6,083 nucleotides of DNA from Caldisericota bacterium (GTDB lineage Bacteria > Caldisericota > Caldisericia > B22-G15): contig QMOO01000074.1 of the NCBI GenBank assembly GCA_003648245.1, forward strand, positions 1 through 6,083, written 5' to 3'. Position numbers and translations under genes: made by a program. Position 1 is the first letter of the stretch. Each line of letters starts with the position of its first letter. The notes beneath the pieces are model-generated. The model was not told where the DNA came from. It was given only the letters and a program-made list of their open reading frames with translations, and did no database searches. This document shows, piece after piece, positions 1 through 6,036 of this stretch.

Positions 1-722
1 AGCATCTCAGTGTGTATTCCTAAATCCCTTTTATCTACCAAGAATTTTGTAATTGCGTTTGGTATTCCCCCGATTCCAAGTTGGAGGGTTGAACCATCCT
101 CAATAAGTTCTGAAATGTTTTCACCTATTCTCTTTTCAACTTCTGTTGGTTCAATGGATGGAAATTCTAAAAGTGGTGAGTTGTACTCTACAAAATAATC
201 AACATACTCTATGTTCAGCTGTGTATCACCAAATGTCCTTGGAAGATTCTCATTTATCTCTATTATCACTGTCTTTGCCTTCTCAATCATCTCCTTCTCG
301 TACACCAAAGATAGAGACAGAGATAAAAATCCCTTTTCGTCAACCGGTGTTCCAGTGCCGATAAAGACATCTATCTTCTCACTATCTATTTTGTCAGTTC
401 CTGCAGCATGAAGGTTGTTTGGTATGTATGTTATTTTTTCCTTTTTGTATAAATCTCTCTCAAAACTTCCAAGATACCAGCTTTCCATTTTAAATGGTGC
501 ATTTTCTTTGTCAACAAACCTGTAAAATTCGTACTCCTTCAGTAAAAGACAGGTTATAAGTTTTACATTCTCGACTTTGTCCTTGATGAGGTGAAGATTT
601 GATAGAAGTCCTGGCGGTTGCGAGGGTCCAAGAGCAACAACAACAGTATCATTTGATTTGATTTTACTCAATGCCTCTTCAATGGAGACCAATTTTCTTT
701 TGTAAGCTTCTTCTACATTCAT
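1..722 (-). CDS. Acetyl-CoA hydrolase / 4-hydroxybutyrate CoA-transferase family protein, N-terminal part (partial)
   Basis: The frame is open from the ATG at 722-720 to the window edge and gives 240 complete codons; the C-terminal part lies outside. The translation matches the family that moves CoA between acyl groups and acetate (Cat1/AbfT-like) or hydrolyses acetyl-CoA. Visible landmarks are TPVDEKGFLSLS (125-136), the strand and turn VIIEINENLPRTFGD (152-166), the glycine motif GIGGIP (216-221) and GIHTEM (235-240). Glu239 sits where the family has its catalytic glutamate, which forms the glutamyl-CoA thioester (Glu238 in Clostridium aminobutyricum AbfT, from memory). The start overlaps the stop of the TetR gene by 4 bp (ATGA) and is preceded by a strong ribosome site, so the two are probably translationally coupled. 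The family is a firm call. The acyl substrate, and transferase versus hydrolase activity, cannot be decided from this half. Confidence 0.9.
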   Translation of the reverse strand, partial: MNVEEAYKRKLVSIEEALSKIKSNDTVVVALGPSQPPGLLSNLHLIKDKVENVKLITCLLLKEYEFYRFVDKENAPFKMESWYLGSFERDLYKKEKITYIPNNLHAAGTDKIDSEKIDVFIGTGTPVDEKGFLSLSLSLVYEKEMIEKAKTVIIEINENLPRTFGDTQLNIEYVDYFVEYNSPLLEFPSIEPTEVEKRIGENISELIEDGSTLQLGIGGIPNAITKFLVDKRDLGIHTEM

Positions 723-1927
723 ACCTCCTCCTTTAAAACACCCTTCAATCCATGCATAATAAAATTAAGCGTGGTCAATGTTACCTTCTTACTCATTTCC
801 TTACTCTCTTCAAGAACAAACCATTTCATTCCAACACAGTGACCTATCCCCATAAGAGATAAAGCCAGAGCCTCTGGATCAGTTTTTATAATCTCTCCAA
901 ACTTCATTCCTATTCCAAGCCCTTTTTTGTATGGAGACAGGAGTCTTTTGTAGTACCATGCGCCAATTTCTCTATCAACAAATTCTGCTTCTCTCACTAT
1001 TCTGTAGTCATTACCTATGTTTCTAAAGAGGTGGAAGAACGCCTGAAAACCAGCATTTTCAATCTCCCTCCTGTCATCAAAGTTCTTTGTGTATTCCCAC
1101 GACCTTTTTCTCAATAAGTAGTTTATGTACTTTACAAGCTCCCATAATATTTCCTTCTTACTGTTAAAATAAAGATAGATTGTGCCAAGTCCTATTCTGG
1201 ATTCTCTTGCTATATCCATCATTTGGGTTTCCGAGTATCCTCTTTCCCCAAAAAGTTTTTCTGCTGATGAAAGGATTTTTCTTTTTGTTTCCTCTCCCTT
1301 GGTGAGTATTTCGTCGCTCTTTTCCTCAACCTCTCTTTCTTTAACGATGTATGGTTTAAAATCTCCTTTTCTATCAATCCCCCTTTCTATCAACTTAAAA
1401 GCTGCTTCAATCTTCTTATTCTCTATCTCTTTATTGTCCCATATGAGATAATTTATGACTATGAAGTAAACACTGCCAAGGATTGAGAAAGATAAAGTCT
1501 CAAGATCTATATTCTTTTTGACTTTGTCTTTAAGCACATCTTCTATCTCATTTGTGGTTTTTTTGTAGAAATCCCTTACAAGATCTTTATTTACAAATTC
1601 CACTTCCCGAAAGATGTCATAGAGAGTGGTGTTTTCGCTTATGTAATTGATGTATGAGAGAAGTATGCTCTTTATCAATTTCAGTGCATTTTTTCCTCTT
1701 TTTTCCTTTTCTATTCTTTCAACTAAACCATCCTCAAATCTTTTAACAAGGGCAAAGTATATCTCTTCTTTGTTTTTAAAGTATCTGTAAATGCTTGCAT
1801 TGGAAAGTCCTATTCTTTCAGCAATTTTTTTAATAGACGCATTCTTAAAACCGTTTTCTTTGAATGTAACGATTGCGCTTTCCAGTATTTTTTCCTTTGT
1901 TTTTTTACCCCTTAAGGTTTTCTCCAT
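719..1927 (-). CDS. Double-length TetR family regulator (two complete TetR units in one chain)
   Basis: This 402-residue protein is about twice the usual TetR length (around 200). Unit 1 has a helix-turn-helix at about 10-57 (TKEKIL, then IAERIGLSNASIYRYF). Unit 2 has one at about 213-261 (TKRKIL, then IARESRIGLGTIYLYF). The ligand-domain halves also correspond: REVEFVN (107-113) with REAEFVD (312-318), and LETLSFSILG (142-151) with PEALALSLMG (351-360). All pairs are offset by 204-209 residues, so the whole protein looks like a tandem duplication joined by a charged linker (about 190-212). The recognition helices differ, so the two units may prefer different half-sites. The start overlaps the SDR stop by one base (TGATG), with GGAGGG 11 nt upstream. 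From its position it probably controls this operon through the palindromes at 4828-4865. TetR proteins in acyl-CoA operons often bind acyl-CoA; the ligand here is unknown. Confidence 0.93.
   Translation of the reverse strand: MEKTLRGKKTKEKILESAIVTFKENGFKNASIKKIAERIGLSNASIYRYFKNKEEIYFALVKRFEDGLVERIEKEKRGKNALKLIKSILLSYINYISENTTLYDIFREVEFVNKDLVRDFYKKTTNEIEDVLKDKVKKNIDLETLSFSILGSVYFIVINYLIWDNKEIENKKIEAAFKLIERGIDRKGDFKPYIVKEREVEEKSDEILTKGEETKRKILSSAEKLFGERGYSETQMMDIARESRIGLGTIYLYFNSKKEILWELVKYINYLLRKRSWEYTKNFDDRREIENAGFQAFFHLFRNIGNDYRIVREAEFVDREIGAWYYKRLLSPYKKGLGIGMKFGEIIKTDPEALALSLMGIGHCVGMKWFVLEESKEMSKKVTLTTLNFIMHGLKGVLKEEV
723..735 (-). promoter_or_regulatory. Ribosome binding site of the CoA-transferase gene
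   Basis: The minus strand reads AAAGGAGGAGGT directly before the ATG at 722. This fixes the start of a gene whose 3' end is outside the window. The site lies inside the last codons of the TetR gene, as expected for coupled translation. Confidence 0.75.
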
Positions 1928-2667
1928 CAGGGAATTAACCCTCCATCAACTCCAATAATCTGTCCATTTATAAATGATGATTCATCAGAAGACAGGAACA
2001 AGAGAAGGTTTGCAACATCCTCTGGTTCTCCCATTCTACCAAGTGGTGTTTTCTCAATCATAATATTTATAACTTTCTCAGGAACTCTTGCCGTCATCTC
2101 TGTTCTTATGAAACCTGGAGCCACTGCGTTTGCTCTTATCCCCTTCCTTCCAAGTTCCTTTGCCCATGTTTTTGTCATTCCAATTATTCCAGCTTTGCTT
2201 GCTGCGTAGTTTGTTTGACCGATATTTCCATAAACTCCAACAACAGATGATATGCTTATAATATTTCCCTTTCCTCTCTCAAGCATGTATGGTACGACAG
2301 CCTTTGTTGTGTTGAATACTCCAGTAAGATTTACCGCTATAACCCTATTCCAGTCTTCTATATCCATTTTGCTTAAGAAACCATCTCTTGTAATTCCTGC
2401 ATTATTTATAAGAACGTCAATTTTTCCAAATTTTTCATAAACTTTTTTAACTGCATCTGACACACTCTTGAAATCTGTCACATCAGCTTTAATTGCTTCC
2501 ACTATTCCGTATTTTTCAATTTCTTTTTTTGCTTCAGTGAGTCTTTCTTCATTGATGTCGAATATAACAACTTTTGCTCCCTCTTTTGCAAGAAGTTTTG
2601 CAGTTTCCTTTCCTATTCCCCCGGCACCACCTGTAATTATTACCACCTTATCCTTTACTCTGTCCAT
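1927..2667 (-). CDS. Short-chain dehydrogenase/reductase, FabG-like 3-oxoacyl reductase
   Basis: At 246 residues this is normal length for a classical SDR. It shows the Rossmann cofactor motif TGGAGGIG (12-19), NNAG (88-91), the catalytic tetrad Asn113, Ser141, Tyr154 and Lys158 (YAASK), the PG motif after strand 6 and the C-terminal VDGG. It should reduce a 3-oxoacyl thioester (or oxidise the 3-hydroxy form) in the cytoplasm. Asp37 at the end of the second strand usually indicates NAD(H) rather than NADP(H); that, with neighbours encoding a CoA-transferase and no acyl carrier protein, favours an acyl-CoA substrate over housekeeping fatty acid synthesis. This is inference. The gene starts 9 bp after the synthase stop, in the arrangement TAAGGAGGAAAAATG, so the ribosome site abuts the upstream stop codon. 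It overlaps the TetR gene by one base. The SDR and FabG-like call is firm; the substrate is open. Confidence 0.95.
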   Translation of the reverse strand: MDRVKDKVVIITGGAGGIGKETAKLLAKEGAKVVIFDINEERLTEAKKEIEKYGIVEAIKADVTDFKSVSDAVKKVYEKFGKIDVLINNAGITRDGFLSKMDIEDWNRVIAVNLTGVFNTTKAVVPYMLERGKGNIISISSVVGVYGNIGQTNYAASKAGIIGMTKTWAKELGRKGIRANAVAPGFIRTEMTARVPEKVINIMIEKTPLGRMGEPEDVANLLLFLSSDESSFINGQIIGVDGGLIP

Positions 2668-2676
2668 TTTTCCTCC

Positions 2677-3666
2677 TTAAACCCACTTAAATACAGAAGC
2701 TGACATTACATATCCTGCTCCTGAAGTGCAAAATGCAACATAATCTCCCTTTTTGATCTTACCTTCCTTGAGTGCATCATAAAGAGCCATGAAAACACAA
2801 GCTGATCCTGTATAACCAAACTTATCCATTATCCAGTGAGTTTTTGTAAGAGGAAGTCCAAGTCTATTCATTGCTTCTTCAATATCTGAGAGTCTCACCT
2901 GCGTGAATAAAACCATGTTAAGATCTTTCACGTCAATTCCAGCTTTTTTGCATGCCTTTTTTACCAGATTTGGCCAATTGGCATAGTTTACATCTGGTGG
3001 ATACTTGTGAAAATTTGGATGAAACCTTAGAAGATGCTCTTTTTTCTCCACCATTTCTTTGGTTATTGGATATTTTGTTCCAACATATATTCCATAGGAA
3101 TCCCAGTACTGTCCATCAGTTACCATTGTTGAAGCTATATAGCCGGGTTCACTGGATTTTGTGAGTATTACTGCAGATGCTCCATCTCCAAACATTGGTG
3201 CAAGAACTTTATTATCCCAATCAAGCCATTTGCTCATTCCATAGGATGCAACAACGAGAACATTGTTTATCTCTGGATCAAGCATTATATGTTGAGAAGC
3301 AATTGTCATGCCAATTACAGCATCTGTGCATGCAGCATTCACATCAAAAGCTGCTGCATTTTTTGCTCCCAGCTTGTACTGAATGATGGGTCCAGTGGGT
3401 GGTGTAACAATATCCGGTGTATCAGTTGTAAGGATAATTAAATCTAAATCCTCAGCCTTCATGTTTGCCTCTTTCAGAGCAACCTTAGCCGCTTCAACTG
3501 CCATGTCAGATGCAGACTCGTCTGGTGCTGAAACGTGCCTTAGTTTAATTCCAGATAGGTACTCTGTTACATCGTATCCAAGTCTTTTACTGAGCTCTTC
3601 GTTTGTTATAACTTTTTCAGGGAGGTACATTCCCGCTCCAGCGATTTTTGCAAATCTTTTTTCCAT
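2677..3666 (-). CDS. FabH-like (3-oxoacyl synthase III family) thiolase-fold protein with atypical active site
   Basis: This 329-residue protein has the length and layout of ketoacyl synthase III: an N-terminal half with the nucleophile Cys113 in DVNAACTD (E. coli FabH uses Cys112), FGDGASA (159-165), and a C-terminal thiolase half ending in a Gly-rich strand (TSGAGYVMSAS). The other two catalytic residues of FabH are not seen. The place of its PHQAN histidine reads FTQVR (254-258, Thr255), and the place of its GNT asparagine reads GYTGSAC (284-290, Tyr285). I recall related proteins with TQ and GYTGSAC at these places, so this looks like a subfamily feature rather than damage. Without His and Asn, decarboxylative condensation as in FabH is doubtful; acyl transfer or a non-decarboxylating thiolase-type reaction is possible. 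It lies 22 bp after the hydrolase, has an AAAGGAGG ribosome site, and precedes the reductase that could act on a 3-oxoacyl product. Confidence 0.85.
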   Translation of the reverse strand: MEKRFAKIAGAGMYLPEKVITNEELSKRLGYDVTEYLSGIKLRHVSAPDESASDMAVEAAKVALKEANMKAEDLDLIILTTDTPDIVTPPTGPIIQYKLGAKNAAAFDVNAACTDAVIGMTIASQHIMLDPEINNVLVVASYGMSKWLDWDNKVLAPMFGDGASAVILTKSSEPGYIASTMVTDGQYWDSYGIYVGTKYPITKEMVEKKEHLLRFHPNFHKYPPDVNYANWPNLVKKACKKAGIDVKDLNMVLFTQVRLSDIEEAMNRLGLPLTKTHWIMDKFGYTGSACVFMALYDALKEGKIKKGDYVAFCTSGAGYVMSASVFKWV

Positions 3667-3688
3667 GTCTCCTCCTTTTTAAAATAAT

Positions 3689-4753
3689 TTAGCCATTTTC
3701 CTTTATGAAATTTACAAGAATTTCGTTGAACTCTTTTCTCTTCTCAATATGGGGTGAATGAGCGGTATCTTTTATAACCACTTCAAAGTACTTTCCACCT
3801 TTCTCTTTGTATTTTTCAAATACGTACTTTGTCTGAGCAATCATTGGTTGAGGTGGAAAAATGCTTTCCCCTGGATAGTTTGGAACAAAACCCATTTTTC
3901 CAAGATATCCAATGTCAAAAAAGGAGTTGTCAGATACAATCTTATCTTCTGAACCTCTCACCCATAGAATTGGTGGTTTTGGGTTTACATCTACAATTCC
4001 ACTTGTGTTAAAGTATTTTGGAGATATTGCATTTATCGGTCCAAACTTACCGTGAGCATAGAAGGGCCAATTCTTAGAAGGGACTGAATCACCTGGATAC
4101 TTATCTGGTCCAATTTTTTCAAGAAGTGAAGCAGTTAAATAGTCTTCTTCTCTTTCTGGTCTGAATGGTGGTTTAAAGTAAAATTTGTTAATTACATTTC
4201 TTGGAGAATTTATACTTGATTCACTTCTATCCCTGTTTTTAATTCTTTCTACAAACTCTGGATTTACTCCACCTGCTCCTGAACCAGCAAAATCATCATA
4301 GCATGGTGTCCCCTTCTCATCCTTTGTCCCACTAAATCCAAATGGTGATACAGGAGCTATAACTGTTAGTGTTTTTACCTTTTCTGGATGATCAAGTAAA
4401 TACTGCATGACAACTCCGCCTCCCACCGACCATCCCACAAGGTGAACTTTATCCAAATTAAGAGCATTTAATAACGAATCTAAGTCATCCGACCAATCTT
4501 TTGCACCTTTTGTGGCATCTATAATCTTATCTTCTGTTAAACCGTATCCCCTTAAGTCTGGTGCAATTCCAAAAAACTCTTCTGATAGATCAACAATATT
4601 TTCTTCAAAGTATGTTCCAGAAGTGAAATTTCCGTGAATGAAAATGATGGGTTCTCCCTTTCTCTTTTCAGAGAAGTGAACATTCATCTCTATGCGGTCT
4701 GTTTTTACCATTTTCTCCTCTATCCCCTCTAAAACATTTGGTTTCTCTTCCAT
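3689..4753 (-). CDS. Alpha/beta hydrolase, first gene of the operon
   Basis: This is a 354-residue alpha/beta-hydrolase fold protein with no signal peptide, so it is cytoplasmic. HGN (40-42) is the oxyanion-hole motif, GWSVGG (107-112) is the nucleophile elbow with Ser109, Asp270 in RGSEDKIV is the likely acid, and His332 in AHSPHIEK is the likely base. The triad is complete, so it should be active on an ester, thioester or C-C bond. It is longer than the usual 260-300 residues: a large cap spans about 138-250, and an extra 30 or so residues (about 280-312, including FPPQPM) separate the acid from the histidine. From memory, similar proteins with DDFAGSG and SPRN-type cap motifs occur in several phyla without a known substrate. 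The start follows a perfect ribosome site, with the operon promoter about 110 bp upstream. In context it may release the product acid or open a substrate. Confidence 0.9.
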   Translation of the reverse strand: MEEKPNVLEGIEEKMVKTDRIEMNVHFSEKRKGEPIIFIHGNFTSGTYFEENIVDLSEEFFGIAPDLRGYGLTEDKIIDATKGAKDWSDDLDSLLNALNLDKVHLVGWSVGGGVVMQYLLDHPEKVKTLTVIAPVSPFGFSGTKDEKGTPCYDDFAGSGAGGVNPEFVERIKNRDRSESSINSPRNVINKFYFKPPFRPEREEDYLTASLLEKIGPDKYPGDSVPSKNWPFYAHGKFGPINAISPKYFNTSGIVDVNPKPPILWVRGSEDKIVSDNSFFDIGYLGKMGFVPNYPGESIFPPQPMIAQTKYVFEKYKEKGGKYFEVVIKDTAHSPHIEKRKEFNEILVNFIKENG

Positions 4754-4756
4754 CCT

Positions 4757-4766
4757 TCACCTCCTT
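4757..4766 (-). promoter_or_regulatory. Full-length Shine-Dalgarno of the operon's first gene
   Basis: The minus strand reads AAGGAGGTGA, a ten-base match to the 16S rRNA 3' end, with the GGAGG core 6 nt before the ATG at 4753. It confirms the hydrolase start and predicts strong translation once the operon is transcribed. Confidence 0.85.
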
Positions 4767-4782
4767 AAAATTTGTTCTTAAG

Positions 4783-4801
4783 CCTAAAGACCCCTTTTAG
4801 G
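4783..4801 (-). other. Leader hairpin in the 5' untranslated region
   Basis: The minus strand reads CCTAAA-AGGGGTC-TTTAGG, a perfect 6 bp stem with a 7 nt loop, lying between the predicted transcription start and the ribosome site. No run of T follows, so it is not a terminator. It could stabilise the mRNA or be a protein or RNA contact site. The role is unknown, and a 6 bp stem in AT-rich DNA may be chance. Confidence 0.35.
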
Positions 4802-4823
4802 AGCGTCATTCTTCCCCATTATT

Positions 4824-4862
4824 ATTATACCTGAATCAGGTAAAACATTATACCTGAATCAG
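4824..4862. repeat. Two direct copies of a 16 bp repeat, 23 bp period
   Basis: ATTATACCTGAATCAG occurs identically at 4824-4839 and 4847-4862, separated by 7 bp. On the coding (minus) strand each copy reads CTGATTCAGGTATAAT, so each joins the palindrome core to a perfect TATAAT hexamer. Identity reaches beyond the palindrome core, suggesting a local duplication of an operator plus -10-like unit. Confidence 0.85.
4828..4842. promoter_or_regulatory. Probable repressor operator, distal site (perfect 15 bp palindrome)
   Basis: TACCTGA-A-TCAGGTA is a perfect inverted repeat with 7 bp arms around a single central base (4835). Size and symmetry fit a TetR-type operator. It lies within the predicted transcribed leader, about 20-35 bp downstream of the predicted start, and shares a 16 bp sequence with the second site. 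The double TetR encoded in the operon is the obvious candidate binder (inference). Confidence 0.65.
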
Positions 4863-4865
4863 TTG
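4851..4865. promoter_or_regulatory. Probable repressor operator, proximal site (imperfect palindrome)
   Basis: TACCTGAATCAGTTG keeps the perfect core CTGAATCAG (4854-4862) and the full left arm, but two positions of the right arm no longer match. Its centre (4858) is 23 bp from that of the perfect site. It covers the predicted transcription start, where a bound repressor would block RNA polymerase. It is probably the weaker of the pair. Confidence 0.6.
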
Positions 4866-4867
4866 TA

Positions 4868-4895
4868 ATTTTATACTAAATTTTTAATTTGTCAA
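4868..4895 (-). promoter_or_regulatory. Predicted sigma70-type promoter of the five-gene operon
   Basis: On the minus strand a perfect TTGACA (4895-4890) is followed after 16 bp by TAAAAT (4873-4868), one mismatch from TATAAT. The start of transcription would be near 4861, inside the proximal operator, giving a leader of about 108 nt. TATAAA at a 14 bp spacing overlaps the same region but is less well placed. Two perfect TATAAT hexamers (4852-4847 and 4829-4824) lie downstream without a good -35 and are alternative but weaker candidates. Confidence 0.6.
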
Positions 4896-4903
4896 GAGAG
4901 TGT

Positions 4904-4926
4904 AAAAATACTTAACCTGTGGGGTT
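4904..4926 (-). terminator. Weak candidate terminator after the GH26 gene
   Basis: Shortly after the GH26 stop the minus strand reads AACC-CCACA-GGTT, then AAG and TATTTTT. The stem is only 4 bp and the T run is not adjacent, so termination would be inefficient or this may be chance. No better hairpin is visible before the next promoter, so some read-through into the hydrolase operon is possible. Confidence 0.2.
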
Positions 4927-4929
4927 TTT

Positions 4930-6036
4930 TTAATCTTCCTCTCGCTCCATAACTCCCCACTCAGCAAGAAACAAAGGTTTGTTTGGAAAAAGGGTAGTCA
5001 ATTCTTTGTATATAGGTTCCATTTTCTCCTCGAATTTTACCCAGGGTTCATCATGTGTTTGGGCTCCATATAAGCTAAATCCTATCCAATCTACGTATTC
5101 ATCTCCTGGATAATAATTCTCAATTTTGTTCCACTCTTCTTGAGGATACGATTCATCATTTGGCTGGAAATACCAGATAGCATTTTTTACATTTTTTTCT
5201 CTGAATAAATTTACAATGTGACGAAAAGCATCCACGAATCTTTCCGGTCCATCTGGTTTATCGGGATCTCCATAGGTTCTCTTTTTTCCTCCACCCTGAA
5301 ATACTCCAGACCAGGGAAACCAGTCTCCATTCATTTCAACACCAAACGTGACCATTACAGGTTTACCATAATCTTTTATAGTATCTGCCCACCTAGAAAT
5401 AAAAGAGTCAAAGTCTCCATTTATGATTCTTTGAAGAGAGTACCTTGGCTGGTATTCAGGCTCCCAGTATGGCTCTCCCCACGGCATAAATCTAACAAGC
5501 GGTATTGCTCCATACTTTGAGATTTCACCAAGATTCTTTCTTGATACGTAATTTCTTCCAAAAAAGACAGAGAATGGAACAAAGGCTACTGATTTTCCTG
5601 AGAGTTTTTCAAAATTTATTAGTTCTTCCCCTTTTACAGAATCTTCATACTCTCCCCATCCTGGAAAAACTCCTGTATAACAACCATTCTCAGGTGTAAC
5701 TATTGTGTTGTCCTGAACAACAAGACCTTCCTTTCCTATGAAGTAGGAAGATTTAATTCCCCTTCTGTAAGCTTTCAAAGCTTCATCTGATGAGTTTATC
5801 CTTAAATCAGACCAGCTTCCATCATCGTTTTCCCATTTCTCGTGGTACACTATGGCAATTTTTACCTTCGTATATTTAATTTGAAACAAAGTTAATGCAT
5901 CTTGATACCAGGCTGCCTTTGAATCCTTCACATATACAAGGAGGGGTTCCTTTGTAAAGGTGCAGCCATTAGATATTATTATGATATTTGTAATCAATAT
6001 AATTAATAATATTAGAAATATATTTCTTTTAATCAT
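4930..6036 (-). CDS. Lipoprotein with GH26-type (beta-mannanase-like) glycoside hydrolase domain, apparently circularly permuted
   Basis: This 368-residue protein begins with a signal peptide (KR, then a long Ile/Leu stretch) and a lipobox-like ISNG before Cys25, so it is probably an exported, lipid-anchored enzyme. The catalytic barrel shows VEMNGDWFPW (233-242) with Glu234 as likely acid/base, YVDWIGFSLYG (314-324), and FLAEWG (356-361) with Glu359 as likely nucleophile. GH26 enzymes usually have His before the acid/base Glu; here it is Val233. The likely target is a beta-mannan or related glucan, but specificity cannot be read. The chain ends nine residues after the nucleophile, where GH26 proteins normally continue with a helix, the last strand and a closing helix. 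That missing segment appears at the N-terminus instead: SKAAWYQDALTLF (39-51), KIAIVYHEKW (59-68) and DLRINSSDEALKAYR (77-91). The start has only a weak AGAAGAAAG site and overlaps the upstream frame by 8 bp, implying coupled translation. Confidence 0.8.
   Translation of the reverse strand: MIKRNIFLILLIILITNIIIISNGCTFTKEPLLVYVKDSKAAWYQDALTLFQIKYTKVKIAIVYHEKWENDDGSWSDLRINSSDEALKAYRRGIKSSYFIGKEGLVVQDNTIVTPENGCYTGVFPGWGEYEDSVKGEELINFEKLSGKSVAFVPFSVFFGRNYVSRKNLGEISKYGAIPLVRFMPWGEPYWEPEYQPRYSLQRIINGDFDSFISRWADTIKDYGKPVMVTFGVEMNGDWFPWSGVFQGGGKKRTYGDPDKPDGPERFVDAFRHIVNLFREKNVKNAIWYFQPNDESYPQEEWNKIENYYPGDEYVDWIGFSLYGAQTHDEPWVKFEEKMEPIYKELTTLFPNKPLFLAEWGVMEREED

Noticed and set aside
1182..1451. Open plus-strand frame opposite the TetR gene, and similar short plus-strand frames across the window
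   Set aside because: They lie antisense to well-supported genes, have Ser/Leu/Phe/Ile-rich translations typical of reversed Lys/Glu-rich coding sequence, and show no recognisable domains.
719..1927. Two separate TetR genes joined by a sequencing error
   Set aside because: The frame runs through a plausible charged linker with no ribosome site or start near the second unit (around 1300), and the reading is consistent throughout; a single fused gene is simpler.
1931..1944. Partial inverted repeat GGGAATTAACCC near the TetR start as a possible internal operator
   Set aside because: It is formed by the SDR C-terminal codons and the TetR ribosome site, has short arms, and bears no resemblance to the CTGAATCAG sites.
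2677..3666. Annotation as housekeeping fabH
   Set aside because: The catalytic His and Asn are missing and the neighbours are not fatty acid synthesis genes, so the gene symbol would mislead.
4824..4862. Short CRISPR-like array
   Set aside because: There are only two 16 bp units with a 7 bp spacer, located at a promoter and containing an operator-like palindrome; nothing else suggests CRISPR.
4912..4930. Plus-strand AACC-TGTGG-GGTT followed by a T run, resembling a plus-strand terminator
   Set aside because: No plus-strand gene reads into it; the stem is only 4 bp and the T run is the antisense of the A-rich end of the GH26 gene.
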